Positions 36,309-46,676 of a stretch of DNA of 64,000 nucleotides are shown piece after piece (position 1 is the first letter of the stretch; each line of letters starts with the position of its first letter). Source of the DNA: Empedobacter stercoris. GTDB taxonomy: Bacteria; Bacteroidota; Bacteroidia; Flavobacteriales; Weeksellaceae. The DNA lies in contig NZ_CP104209.1 of assembly GCF_025244765.1 (NCBI RefSeq), positions 434,001 through 498,000 on the forward strand, in the 5' to 3' direction. Position numbers and translations under genes: made by a program. Under the pieces are notes generated by a model. It saw only the letters and a program-made list of their open reading frames with translations, was not told where the DNA came from and did no database searches.

Positions 36309-37181
36309 TTACTTTGTTAATCTTTCCAAAGAATACTCGATCATTGCATCGACCGTTTTGTAAGAATCTGTACTAAATTCACCTAAAATTCTGTTCGCTA
36401 CAATTGCATTCACCGATAAAGCTTCATGTCCCATCATCGCTGCTAACCCATAAATTGCAGAAGTTTCCATTTCAAAATTAGAAATTCTTAATCCATTAAG
36501 GTTAAAAGAAGTCAAACGTTCGTTGATATCAGCAGGGTTAGGTTGCAATCTCAAAAAGCGACCTTGAGGTCCATAAAATCCACATGCTGTAGCTGTTATT
36601 CCTTGAATTGTTTTTTCTGATGCTAATTTATTTAGTAAAGTTTCAGATCCTCCAACTAAATAAGGTCGTGCTTTATTTGGTGACCAATCTACATGTTTGA
36701 TAAAAGCATCTTCAATCTCTTTATTCATCACAGCTTCACTTCCAACATAATAATGCAAAAGACCATCTAAACCTAATCCGTGAGAACCAATTACAAAACT
36801 ATCTACAGGAATATCTTCTTGCAAAGCTCCTGAAGTACCTAAACGAACAAATGATAATTTTCTGAAATCTTTTTTAATCTCTCCAGTTTCCAAATCAATA
36901 TTTGCCAACGCATCTAATTCAGAGAAAACAATATCAATATTATCTGTTCCCATTCCTGTCGAAATAACCGTTAAACGTTTCCCGTTCAACATTCCTGTAT
37001 GTGTAACAATCTCCCTTTTAGAAGTGATATGCTCTATGGTGTCAAAATGTCTTGACACTTTTTCAACTCGATTTGGATCACCAACTGTTATAATTGTATC
37101 AGCTAAATGTTCTGGTTTTATATTACAATGGTAAATGCTTCCGTCTGCATTTAAAACTAATTCTGATGCTGCTTTACTCAT
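36309..37181 (-). CDS. Uridine phosphorylase-like nucleoside phosphorylase
   Basis: This 290-residue PNP/UDP family enzyme splits nucleosides with phosphate. VGDPNRVEKVSRHFD is the phosphate-binding Gly-Asp motif, followed by THTGMLNGKRLTVISTGMGTDN, LGTSGALQEDIPV and the ribose-binding FEMETSAIYGLAAMMGHEAL. The EMET motif and length favour a uridine phosphorylase of the Bacteroidota type. Its upstream gene on the same strand is 65 nt away. Confidence 0.87.
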   Translation of the reverse strand: MSKAASELVLNADGSIYHCNIKPEHLADTIITVGDPNRVEKVSRHFDTIEHITSKREIVTHTGMLNGKRLTVISTGMGTDNIDIVFSELDALANIDLETGEIKKDFRKLSFVRLGTSGALQEDIPVDSFVIGSHGLGLDGLLHYYVGSEAVMNKEIEDAFIKHVDWSPNKARPYLVGGSETLLNKLASEKTIQGITATACGFYGPQGRFLRLQPNPADINERLTSFNLNGLRISNFEMETSAIYGLAAMMGHEALSVNAIVANRILGEFSTDSYKTVDAMIEYSLERLTK

Positions 37182-37246
37182 GATTTTAAAATTAAAAATA
37201 AGGATACAATATACAATCTTTATCTGTAATAATGGTAAAGAATTTA

Positions 37247-37576
37247 TTAACCACCTACCCTTTTCACTTTAAATCCTTTATCCTTCAAGTAAGACATTAT
37301 TTTATCGCGATAATCTCCTTGTATAATGATCGAATCGTCTTTGAAACTGCCTCCAACCCCCAAAAAGACCTTTATTTCTTTGGCCAATTGTTTAAAATCT
37401 TCGTCCGCTCCCGTGTACCCTTCTATTACAGTGGTAGGTTTTCCTTTACGTTTTTCGTATTTACATATCAATGGATCATCTTGCATCCATAATTCATTTT
37501 CAACCTCTTGATTTTCTTCTGGTTCTGCGATATGATCAGGAAATAAATTTTTTAATTGGTCGTGTAAATCGTTCAT
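37247..37576 (-). CDS. SUI1/eIF1-like translation factor (YciH family)
   Basis: This 109-residue protein has a variable acidic N-terminus (about 1-30) and a SUI1 domain. The ending GVGGSFKDDSIIIQGDYRDKIMSYLKDKGFKVKRVGG is the typical G-x-G-G-(S/T)-x-K-D pattern. Bacterial YciH proteins discriminate against aberrant start codons in vitro. It has its own promoter (37598-37605, minus strand). Confidence 0.88.
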   Translation of the reverse strand: MNDLHDQLKNLFPDHIAEPEENQEVENELWMQDDPLICKYEKRKGKPTTVIEGYTGADEDFKQLAKEIKVFLGVGGSFKDDSIIIQGDYRDKIMSYLKDKGFKVKRVGG

Positions 37577-37597
37577 TTATATTCTGTATTATACAAA

Positions 37598-37605
37598 CAA
37601 AGATA
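37598..37605 (-). promoter_or_regulatory. -7 promoter element of the SUI1-like gene
   Basis: Reads TATCTTTG on the minus strand, 21 nt before the ATG at 37576. Confidence 0.5.
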
Positions 37606-37666
37606 ATATTATCTCTTAAGAACTCCTTAGAAAACCTTTATTTTGTAAATTTACGCCGCAAAGAAA

Positions 37667-37888
37667 ATGATCATGAATAAACTAGAAATTTCGAAAGAAA
37701 TCAATTATAAAGGAAATACAAAAAAAATTACGGTTGCTATAGAACAGTTACCTCCATTTAATCCAGCAACAATGGATAAAGTAAAGTATGAAGAAACCGA
37801 AAAAACATTGTATTTATTGGCTGAAGAAAAGTTTGAAAACCAGAAATTTGAATGGATTTTTTCAATTGAACAAGATTTACAAAAATAG
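37667..37888 (+). CDS. Hypothetical 73-residue protein
   Basis: Not recognised. It is small, soluble and lysine/glutamate rich with predicted beta strands. ATG 37667 and ATG 37673 are both possible starts, and the second gives MNKLEISKEI. A TATTTTG sequence at about 37639 could be its promoter. Support for the gene is the intact frame and clean spacing from its neighbours. Confidence 0.5.
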   Translation: MIMNKLEISKEINYKGNTKKITVAIEQLPPFNPATMDKVKYEETEKTLYLLAEEKFENQKFEWIFSIEQDLQK

Positions 37889-37953
37889 TTTACAACTAAA
37901 TATTGGCATGTACTTTGTAATACATAATACGTTTTTAAAACATATTTTGTAAA

Positions 37954-38307
37954 ATGAAAAAATCAAAATTCTTTAAAGTCGCTAGTGGTGCTGCAATGGC
38001 AGCTCAAAATGACAAATCTTTCATCGAAAAAGTGAAAGCATTTTTTGCAATGCTAAGCGATTTCAGAAAAGGTAACTACAAACCTGACATGAAAAATATT
38101 GTTTTAGGTTTATTGGCAACTTTATATATAATTTCTCCAATTGATTTTATTCCAGAAGCACTTTTAGGACCTTTTGGTTTAATAGATGACCTTGGGATTT
38201 TACTTTTTGGAATGAAATATTTCAATAAAGAAGTCTTAAAATATTTATCTTGGAAATCAACACAGCAAGTTTATGCAGATGTAGAAGATGCAGAGATTGT
38301 AGATTAA
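37954..38307 (+). CDS. YkvA-family (DUF1232) membrane protein
   Basis: This 117-residue protein has the DUF1232 core VLGLLATLYIISPIDFIPEALLGPFGLIDDLGIL: one hydrophobic helix, then the SPIDFIPD-type motif and a second helix. Function is unknown across bacteria. TATTTTGTAAAATG, a -7-like sequence touching the ATG, suggests a very short leader here as well. Confidence 0.82.
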   Translation: MKKSKFFKVASGAAMAAQNDKSFIEKVKAFFAMLSDFRKGNYKPDMKNIVLGLLATLYIISPIDFIPEALLGPFGLIDDLGILLFGMKYFNKEVLKYLSWKSTQQVYADVEDAEIVD

Positions 38308-38329
38308 AACTATTAAATAAATCAAAATC

Positions 38330-38364
38330 AATCCGATTCTTAAATTTAAGAATCGGATTTTTTA
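38330..38364 (+). terminator. Terminator of the YkvA-family gene
   Basis: A perfect 15-bp inverted repeat (38330-38344 with 38345-38359) of core AATCCGATTC/GAATCGGATT, followed by T. Confidence 0.8.
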
Positions 38365-38425
38365 TACTTATTATTCATGCATAATTATTGTTAGATGAAT
38401 ATTTATTTTTCTGCCGATTATTCAT

Positions 38426-38433
38426 TAGATTTG
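38426..38433 (+). promoter_or_regulatory. -7 promoter element of the MaoC gene
   Basis: TAGATTTG matches TAnnTTTG, 36 nt before ATG 38470. Confidence 0.45.
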
Positions 38434-38469
38434 AACAATTAGAATACTAAAAACAAAAAAACCTGAATA

Positions 38470-38931
38470 ATGGTAATTATTAATAATTTCGATGAGTACA
38501 AAGCTTTCGAAGGAAAAGAAATCGGAAAATCAGATTGGCACATTATAACACAAGAACAAATCAATCGCTTTGCTGATGCAACTTTAGATCATCAATGGAT
38601 TCATACAGATCCAGAAAAAGCTGCTAATGAAGGTCCTTTCAAAAAAACAATTGCTCATGGTTATTTAACACTTTCTTTGATTCCTCATTTATGGGATCAA
38701 ATTGCAGAAGTTCGAAATATCAAAATGTTAATCAATTACGGGATTGAGAATTTAAAATTTGGACAAGCTGTTTTAGTAGATAGCGAAGTAAGATTAACAG
38801 CTAAATTAAAAAAGATAACTGACTTAAGAGGAATTGCAAAAGTCGTAATTGAAGCTAACTTCGAAATTAAAGACAATCCAAAACCTGCTTATACAGCAGA
38901 TGTAGTTTTTCTATATCACTTCAACAACTAA
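38470..38931 (+). CDS. MaoC-like (R)-specific enoyl-CoA hydratase
   Basis: This 153-residue hot-dog-fold enzyme has the hydratase signature ADATLDHQWIHTDPEKA, with the catalytic Asp and His, and GPFKKTIAHGYLTLSL. It hydrates trans-2-enoyl-CoA. It is monocistronic between two strong terminators; no PHA or fatty acid degradation gene is adjacent. Confidence 0.88.
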   Translation: MVIINNFDEYKAFEGKEIGKSDWHIITQEQINRFADATLDHQWIHTDPEKAANEGPFKKTIAHGYLTLSLIPHLWDQIAEVRNIKMLINYGIENLKFGQAVLVDSEVRLTAKLKKITDLRGIAKVVIEANFEIKDNPKPAYTADVVFLYHFNN

Positions 38932-38949
38932 TTTTTTTATATCATACAC

Positions 38950-38979
38950 AAAGCTTCTATTTTCTAATAGAAGCTTTTT
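38950..38979 (+). terminator. Terminator of the MaoC gene
   Basis: AAAGCTTCTATT and AATAGAAGCTTT form a perfect 12-bp stem with loop TTCT, then T. Confidence 0.85.
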
Positions 38980-39024
38980 CTTTTCATAAAATATCGAAGT
39001 ATCTTGCGCTTGATATAGTAAAGC

Positions 39025-39939
39025 ATGCAAAATATTCAAAAAAATAAAACGTTAATTTCTGTTGTTGGTCCAACTGCAATTGGTAAAACGAATTTGGCTA
39101 TAGCGGTTGCAAAACATTTTCAGTCCGAAATTATTTCGTGTGATAGCCGACAATTTTTCAAAGAAATGAAAATAGGAACAGCTGTTCCCTCAAACGAAGA
39201 ATTGGCTCAAGTAAAACATCATTTTATTCAAAATATTTCTATTTACGAAAAATATTCAGTTGGTGATTTTGAACGAGATGGATTATTATTTTTAGATAAC
39301 TACTTCAAAACAAATGATATTTGTGTGATGGTTGGTGGATCTGGTTTATATGAAAAAGCCATTACAGTTGGTTTTGATACTTTTCCAGAGGTAGATTCTG
39401 CTATTCGAGAAAAATTGAATGATGAATTAGAAGAGTTTGGAATCGAAAAGTTACAAAAAGAATTAGAACAGGTAGATCCTAAATACTTTAACGAAGTCGA
39501 TATTTTCAATAAACAACGCGTTACAAGAGCCTTAGAAATTTATCGATCTTCTGGACAACCTTTCTCACAATTCAGAAATAATAATTTAGGCAAACGTCCA
39601 TTTAACATAATAAAAATTGGTTTAGAACTTCCTCGCGAAGAAATGTACGATCGCATTAATCGTCGCGTTGATATTATGATGAACGAAGGTTTGTTGAATG
39701 AAGCTAAATTGTTGTTTCATTTGAAAGAATTAAATGCCTTACAAACTGTTGGTTACCGAGAATTATTTGATTCTTTTGATGAAAAAATAACATTAGATTT
39801 TGCAATAGATGAAATCAAAAAGAATACAAGACGATTTGCAAAACGTCAAATGACATGGTTTAAAAAAGATGAAAAAGTTAATTGGTTTTCTCCTTTTGAA
39901 ACCGAAAAAATAATCAATTTTATAACATTAAATTTATAA
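39025..39939 (+). CDS. miaA: tRNA dimethylallyltransferase
   Basis: This 304-residue enzyme isopentenylates A37 of tRNAs reading UNN codons. The P-loop VVGPTAIGKTNLAIAVA (about 13-29), SCDSRQFFKEMKIGTA and VGGSGLYEKA are all present, as is QTVGYRELFD near the C-terminus. It is followed after 3 nt by a second DnaQ-like exonuclease. Confidence 0.94.
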   Translation: MQNIQKNKTLISVVGPTAIGKTNLAIAVAKHFQSEIISCDSRQFFKEMKIGTAVPSNEELAQVKHHFIQNISIYEKYSVGDFERDGLLFLDNYFKTNDICVMVGGSGLYEKAITVGFDTFPEVDSAIREKLNDELEEFGIEKLQKELEQVDPKYFNEVDIFNKQRVTRALEIYRSSGQPFSQFRNNNLGKRPFNIIKIGLELPREEMYDRINRRVDIMMNEGLLNEAKLLFHLKELNALQTVGYRELFDSFDEKITLDFAIDEIKKNTRRFAKRQMTWFKKDEKVNWFSPFETEKIINFITLNL

Positions 39940-39942
39940 TCT

Positions 39943-40434
39943 ATGGAAAATTTTGTTGCAATTGATTTTGAAACTGCAAATAACTATCGCAATTCAGCTT
40001 GTGCAGTTGGAATCGTTACTGTAACTGATAATGTGGTTACAGACGAGTACTACACGCTAATTCAACCACCTCTTAATCAATATAATTACCACAATATTTT
40101 GGTACATGGTATTCGCCCAGAAGATACAATTGATGCACCAACATTTGACGATATCTATTTTGAAATTAAACACCGTTTACAAAATCAAATTGTAGTTGCG
40201 CATAATGAAGCTTTTGATCGTTCTGTTCTAAAACATACAATGGAATTCTATGGTTTAAACTATTCACAACTTAATCTTTCTGATCGTTGGGAATGTACTT
40301 ATAGAATTTTTAAATTGAAAGGAATCAAACCAACTAAACTATCAGATTGTGCTAGAAAATTTAATTTACAACTGAATCATCATGAAGCATTATCCGATGC
40401 AAAAGTTTGCGCACAATTATATTTACTAAAGTAA
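39943..40434 (+). CDS. DnaQ-like 3'-5' exonuclease (short form)
   Basis: This 163-residue single-domain DEDDh exonuclease has Exo I AIDFETANNYR, Exo II VVAHNEAFDRSVL and Exo III HHEALSDAKVCAQL. It has no extra domain. It lies 3 nt after miaA, so cotranscription is likely. The substrate may be DNA or RNA. Confidence 0.86.
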   Translation: MENFVAIDFETANNYRNSACAVGIVTVTDNVVTDEYYTLIQPPLNQYNYHNILVHGIRPEDTIDAPTFDDIYFEIKHRLQNQIVVAHNEAFDRSVLKHTMEFYGLNYSQLNLSDRWECTYRIFKLKGIKPTKLSDCARKFNLQLNHHEALSDAKVCAQLYLLK

Positions 40435-40498
40435 TTTTCAATTTAAATACATTTACACTGTTTAATATATTAATATTATAATACGGATATTCAACACT

Positions 40499-40550
40499 TT
40501 ATTCAATTACAAATATTTGCAAACATTTACAAGTGTTTGTAATTGAATAA
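40499..40550. promoter_or_regulatory. Nested dyad upstream of the PEP-mutase-like gene
   Basis: TTATTCAATTACAAA (40499-40513) and TTTGTAATTGAATAA (40536-40550) are exact reverse complements. Inside are CAAACA (40520-40525) and TGTTTG (40534-40539). There is no T-tract after it, so a regulator-binding site or a leader RNA structure is more likely than a terminator. Confidence 0.5.
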
Positions 40551-40595
40551 ATGAACGATTATTGATGTATTCTTTGAAACACAAAAAATAGTATT

Positions 40596-41363
40596 ATGTC
40601 TTTAGAAAATTTCAAGAAATTGCATAACCAAAATTACCCACTTGTTATTGCAAATGTGTGGGATATTATAAGTGCAAAAGCTGCCGAAGAAGCCGGTTTT
40701 TTAGCTGTAGGCACTTCGAGTCATGCCATTGCCAATATGTTAGGTTATGAAGATGGTCAAAATATTTCGTTTTATGAAATGTTGTATATAATCGAACGGA
40801 TTTCAAAATCTACATCACTTTTAGTTTCAGCAGATATCGAAAGTGGTTTTACTGAGGATTTAGAAACGTTGAATGATTATATCGAAAAATTAGTTGATGC
40901 TGGTGTTGTCGGAATCAATTTAGAGGATGGAAATACAGATGATGATAATCGAAAATTATCCAATCAAATTGTGCTCGAAAAAAAGATTAAATCTATTAAG
41001 GAATATTTAAATTCAAAAAATAAAGATATTTTCATTAATGCCAGAATTGATACTTATACAACAAAAGTTGAAAATCCTTTAGAAGAAACTTTAAAAAGAG
41101 CCAAATTATACAAAGAAGCTGGTGCGGACGGAATTTTTGTTCCTTTGATTGAAGAAAAATCTGATATCGAAAATGTAATTAATCAAATTGAATTACCGTT
41201 AAATATCTTTATTACACCAAAATTAAGTTCATATAAGATAATTAGCGAATTAGGTGTTCATCGCATTTCGAGTGGAAATAAAGTTCATCAAAAAGTGACA
41301 GATTTTACGAATGAATTTTTCAAAGAATTATTAGAATCAAAAGATTTTTCTAAATTATTGTAA
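40596..41363 (+). CDS. Isocitrate lyase / PEP mutase family protein
   Basis: This 255-residue TIM-barrel enzyme of the PEP mutase superfamily has ANVWDIISAKAAEEAGFLAVGTSS, the metal-binding SADIESGF, and GINLEDG, with NARIDTYT following. This small group includes oxaloacetate and 2-methylisocitrate-type lyases of unknown substrate; no phosphonate genes are adjacent. It is monocistronic, with a dyad upstream and a terminator. Confidence 0.84.
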   Translation: MSLENFKKLHNQNYPLVIANVWDIISAKAAEEAGFLAVGTSSHAIANMLGYEDGQNISFYEMLYIIERISKSTSLLVSADIESGFTEDLETLNDYIEKLVDAGVVGINLEDGNTDDDNRKLSNQIVLEKKIKSIKEYLNSKNKDIFINARIDTYTTKVENPLEETLKRAKLYKEAGADGIFVPLIEEKSDIENVINQIELPLNIFITPKLSSYKIISELGVHRISSGNKVHQKVTDFTNEFFKELLESKDFSKLL

Positions 41364-41386
41364 CTCCCCTACTCTTTCCAAAAAAC

Positions 41387-41414
41387 ATAAAAGGTTGCAT
41401 CTGCAACCTTTTAT
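41387..41414. terminator. Bidirectional terminator
   Basis: ATAAAAGGTTGCA (41387-41399) and TGCAACCTTTTAT (41402-41414), a perfect 13-bp stem between convergent genes; its right edge touches the DUF493 stop codon. Confidence 0.82.
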
Positions 41415-41740
41415 TATAGCATGATTACGCCTTCTATTTTAGCAATCTCTTTGTAATAATTGATCACAGTTTCTGAATCAATAACATAAAGTTTAATCGA
41501 AATTGACGTATATTTTCTGTTTTTCGAAGCTTTGTATTCGTATTCTGCATTTGTTCCTGCATAAACATCTTTTATTTTTTTCATTGTTTCTTCGTTTGAA
41601 GGGTAAATGAATTTGAATAAATAATCTGCTGGAAATTTCTGAACATCATCTAATCTTTCTCTAAATTTTGCATAAAAATCTTGCTCATTGTGAAAGCTAT
41701 CAGGAATTTCTTCGAAACTATAATCTCTATTATTGTTCAT
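41414..41740 (-). CDS. DUF493 (YbeD-like) family protein
   Basis: This 108-residue protein has the ferredoxin-like DUF493 pattern: YLFKFIYPSNEETMKKIKDVYAG, then KASKNRKYTSISIKLYVIDSETVINYYKEIAKIEGVIML. The family resembles an ACT-type regulatory fold (E. coli YbeD). Its function is unknown. Confidence 0.8.
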   Translation of the reverse strand: MNNNRDYSFEEIPDSFHNEQDFYAKFRERLDDVQKFPADYLFKFIYPSNEETMKKIKDVYAGTNAEYEYKASKNRKYTSISIKLYVIDSETVINYYKEIAKIEGVIML

Positions 41741-41846
41741 ATGTATATTTTGAAGGTATTAATTCAAAAACAATACCACTTCATTTTAATGAAAAAACCT
41801 CGTAATATTCAGCCATATTGGCAGACAAACACACGTATAAAACATT

Positions 41847-42173
41847 TTAATTTGATACAAATTTCAACCCAACAATTGAACTAATTAAAGTGAAAATAAA
41901 AAATATTCGCCAAAAATTTGCGGGTTCTTTAAATACAAATATTCCAACTAACACAGTTCCAACCGCTCCAATTCCTGTCCAAACTGCATAAGCTGTACCT
42001 AAAGGTAAAGTCTGTGTCGCCTTAATCAGCAAAAACATACTAGCAACTAAACAGACTCCAAATATGCCATACCACATATACATTTCAGAACCAGTGGTTT
42101 CTTTCGCTTTTCCTAAAGATGAAGTGAAACCAACTTCGAACAATCCTCCTAAAATCAATAAAATCCAATTCAT
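41847..42173 (-). CDS. Small multidrug resistance family transporter
   Basis: This 108-residue inner-membrane protein has four helices and the conserved Glu13 (ILGGLFEVGF) through which SMR proteins exchange protons for cationic drugs or guanidinium. LPLGTAYAVWTGIGAVGTVLVGI is the diagnostic third-helix segment. SugE/Gdx-type or EmrE-type cannot be told with certainty; no guanidine riboswitch is recognised. It lies 73 nt after a Crp/Fnr regulator gene on the same strand. Confidence 0.87.
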   Translation of the reverse strand: MNWILLILGGLFEVGFTSSLGKAKETTGSEMYMWYGIFGVCLVASMFLLIKATQTLPLGTAYAVWTGIGAVGTVLVGIFVFKEPANFWRIFFIFTLISSIVGLKFVSN

Positions 42174-42246
42174 TTTGTTTATATTTTTCGCAAAGATGAA
42201 TCAGAAAATTAAACTATTTTTTTACAAATGTTAAAAAATTATTCAG

Positions 42247-42807
42247 TTATATTTCGGCACGAATACGGCTTAAAGTCACTTGAGAAATACCTAAATACGA
42301 TGCAATATATCCCAACTGAACACGGTTAATTAAACTTGGAGTTTCAATTAATAACTTTCTGTAACGGTCTGTAGCTGTTCCAACTTGTCTCGAAATAAAT
42401 CGTTCTTCTGTTTTGATTAATTCGTTTTCGGCTAATTTTCGTCCCCAATTAGCTATTTCCAAATTGGTTAAATAAAACTCTTGTAAATCTGCAATTTTTA
42501 TTTCGTACAATTCACAATCTTCTATCGTTTCTATCGTCTCGTAACTCGTTTTATTTTCCACATAACTTCTCATAGACAAAATAGAATCACCTTCTTTTCC
42601 AAACCAAAATGTCAATTCTTTTCCATCATCAATCGTATAGGCTCTAACAATTCCTTTTTTAATGAAATAAACTTTCTTTTCTATTTTATCAGCATTTAAA
42701 AAAGAATAGTTTTTAGGGAAATTTATTAATTCAATTTTATCAATTAGTTGATGAAGCGAAATTGATGATATTGGTGAAATTTGAGTCAGAATTTGTTCTA
42801 TTTCCAT
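42247..42807 (-). CDS. Crp/Fnr-family transcription regulator
   Basis: This 186-residue protein has an N-terminal cyclic-nucleotide-binding-like beta barrel (about 20-115, with KKGIVRAYTIDDGKELTFWFGKEGDSI). A C-terminal winged helix (about 140-186) ends LGYIASYLGISQVTLSRIRAEI. The cAMP-contact motif is not conserved and there are no Fnr-type Cys residues. It has the form of Bacteroidota Crp-like regulators that control adjacent exporters. It is probably cotranscribed with the SMR gene. Confidence 0.87.
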   Translation of the reverse strand: MEIEQILTQISPISSISLHQLIDKIELINFPKNYSFLNADKIEKKVYFIKKGIVRAYTIDDGKELTFWFGKEGDSILSMRSYVENKTSYETIETIEDCELYEIKIADLQEFYLTNLEIANWGRKLAENELIKTEERFISRQVGTATDRYRKLLIETPSLINRVQLGYIASYLGISQVTLSRIRAEI

Positions 42808-42838
42808 ATAAAAGAATGAAAGGTAAAAATAAACAAAA

Positions 42839-42865
42839 AACTCAACCTAAATCTTAAGTTGAGTT
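42839..42865 (-). terminator. Terminator-like hairpin without an assigned gene
   Basis: AACTCAAC (42839-42846) and GTTGAGTT (42858-42865) are complementary, and three more inner pairs form with one mismatch. On the minus strand a T-run follows. It sits upstream of the Crp/Fnr gene, so it ends either an unannotated RNA or an attenuated leader. Confidence 0.55.
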
Positions 42866-43071
42866 ATTGAAATTAAATTAACACATGAAATCTACTAATA
42901 TAAATAGATTCGTTTTTATAGTATTTTAAGTGGCTATTTTTATAATCTCCATAGTTTTAATAGAGATTAATATTTTATCAAATTTAATAAATTTTTATAA
43001 ATAAAAAAATATTACTCCATTTATTTGATAGAGTTATTTCTGTGATTATTCAATAAATATATAGAGAAAAT

Positions 43072-43286
43072 ATTGTATATTATCTAATGTCTATCGAGGA
43101 ATAATTATCATATTCGGAATAAAATGTAAAAACCTTTCAAGATGGGTATTTTTAAAGCACTTTTAACCGACTTTTTTATTGAAATACGCTAAATATCTCA
43201 ATTAAATTAATTATATATAAATTATAAGAATATATTTTTAAATTGTATCTAATCGTTATCGAGAACAAATTATCATATTCATAATA
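43072..43286. repeat. Degenerate direct repeat, two copies
   Basis: Copy 1 (43072-43121) and copy 2 (43242-43286) both start ATTGTAT and share CTAAT, TATCGAG and AATTATCATATTC in the same order. They agree at 37 of 45 aligned positions, with one 5-nt gap. Spacing is 170 bp. Origin unknown. Confidence 0.55.
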
Positions 43287-43289
43287 CAG

Positions 43290-43320
43290 AAAAAGTCAAA
43301 CTTAAATAGTTTGACTTTTT
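43290..43320 (-). terminator. Terminator overlapping the end of the next gene
   Basis: AAAAAGTCAAACT (43290-43302) and AGTTTGACTTTTT (43308-43320), a perfect 13-bp stem with loop TAAAT. The stop codon of the gene at 43302-43736 lies within the stem. Confidence 0.8.
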
Positions 43321-43736
43321 AAAACATTTCGTTTATAATGATAAATGAGCATAAAAATAGATGAAAGTAACCAAACCCAATATCCAAAAAGTGGATAATT
43401 GTACTCGTGAACTTCCAACATATTCAATTCTGTGAAATGATTTATTCCATAAAATGACATTAATATCGGTGTTAAAAAACTTGCATATAAACTTGCTTTT
43501 TTTCGATAAAAAATCCAAGAAAACAATAAGGTGAAATTACCTAACCAACAATAAAAATCTACATACGGAAATGTCATCCAACCTAAATAAGCATAAACAT
43601 AACCAAAATAACCTTCTGCATCTTCAAACACAAAATGTACAGGCAAGATTAAACTCCCTAAATAGGAAAAGATACTTGCGTATAAAAATAGATTATTTTT
43701 CAAATTTGCTTTCAATTTTATGGATTTGTTTTTCAA
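43302..43736 (-). CDS. Hypothetical membrane protein
   Basis: This protein has up to 144 residues and four hydrophobic helices; it is not recognised. TTG 43736 is the first possible start, but it overlaps the upstream gene by 44 nt. TTG 43706, just before the first helix, would shorten the overlap to 14 nt and is equally likely. Its terminator overlaps the stop codon. Confidence 0.5.
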   Translation of the reverse strand: MKNKSIKLKANLKNNLFLYASIFSYLGSLILPVHFVFEDAEGYFGYVYAYLGWMTFPYVDFYCWLGNFTLLFSWIFYRKKASLYASFLTPILMSFYGINHFTELNMLEVHEYNYPLFGYWVWLLSSIFMLIYHYKRNVLKSQTI

Positions 43737-43947
43737 GTTTCAAATTTTCTTTTTTCAATTTATTCTTAGGGCTAAACATAGCATAAGCCAATAAGCCTAC
43801 TCCAATACCTACAATTGCACCAATTTTTTGATCTTTATTAATTGCTTTCGAAATCGCAATTCCTGCTGCAGCTCCAGTTGTGACAATAGAAACTGTGTTT
43901 TCAAATTCCTTTGATTTAGTATCTAAAACTTCTAATAAATTATTCAT
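43693..43947 (-). CDS. Hypothetical small protein with glycine-rich helix
   Basis: This 84-residue protein has an amphipathic N-terminus, one Ala/Gly-rich hydrophobic segment (about 20-60, VTTGAAAGIAISKAI then IGAIVGIGVGLLAYAMF) like glycine-zipper membrane proteins, and a C-terminal Lys/Glu coiled coil. It is not recognised. It overlaps the following gene. Confidence 0.5.
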   Translation of the reverse strand: MNNLLEVLDTKSKEFENTVSIVTTGAAAGIAISKAINKDQKIGAIVGIGVGLLAYAMFSPKNKLKKENLKLEKQIHKIESKFEK

Positions 43948-43994
43948 ACTTAATTATTTTCAATATACCCTTCAATAAATATTCCTAAATATAA

Positions 43995-46060
<2,066 letters not shown>

Positions 46061-46061
<1 letters not shown>

Positions 46062-46618
46062 TGGAATCTGGATTAATTGCTGTTATTATTTTCGGTATTG
46101 TATTATTAATTTTGGTTCCATTTATTTACTATGGACTAAGAATGGCTGGCTACAATAAAGCAGCAATGATTGTTTCGTTGGCTCTATTTTTTACAGTTGT
46201 TATTCCAATGGTAAAATATGGTTACAGGAGTCAAATGTATTCTACAGATGATTTGAAAATTGATCTACATCAGGCTGGAATTGGATTCAAAGGAGAACCA
46301 AAGATTGTTTCGACAGATATTTCTGGAATCAAAAAGATGAAACAACAAACTATTCTAATTATGGACTCAACGGATATAAATATCATTATCAATCGAATAG
46401 AAACTGATCCACGTTTTGAGATTTCTCCAAAAATATTAAGCCTTAAAGAAGAGTTAGGTGCCAATGCAAGAAATAAAACAAATAGAAATTATCGTTTCAA
46501 GGATAATTATATTTTAGAAACGTACGGAATGATTGATAATTATACGATTCGTTATTCCGAACTAAAATTTAGGAAAGGAAATGATACCGTTTTCTTCAAA
46601 AAAGAAGAAGTTTATTAA
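46061..46618 (+). CDS. Hypothetical two-helix membrane protein
   Basis: This 185-residue protein is not recognised. Two N-terminal helices (about 4-26 and 33-55) precede a soluble alpha/beta domain. It is translationally coupled to ligA through TAATG and followed by a terminator, so it belongs to the ligA operon. Confidence 0.55.
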
Positions 46619-46624
46619 ACTAAA

Positions 46625-46655
46625 AAAAATCCGTCAACATGACGGATTTTTTTTT
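46625..46655 (+). terminator. Terminator of the ligA operon
   Basis: AAAAATCCGTC and GACGGATTTTT form a perfect 11-bp stem with loop AACAT, then T. It is also usable from the convergent desaturase side. Confidence 0.85.
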
Positions 46656-46676
46656 AGTTTTTGTAAGTTATAATAT

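Larger units (their letters stand above)
42808..43301 (-). other. Gene-poor region with hairpin and degenerate direct repeat
   Basis: About 490 bp without a credible ORF. It contains the hairpin at 42839-42865, the direct repeat 43072-43121 / 43242-43286, and the terminator at 43290-43320. Nothing else is recognisable; the base composition is about 80% A+T. Confidence 0.55.

Noticed and set aside
41847-42173. Guanidine riboswitch upstream of the SMR gene
   Set aside because: The 73-nt gap after the regulator gene shows no matching conserved structure.
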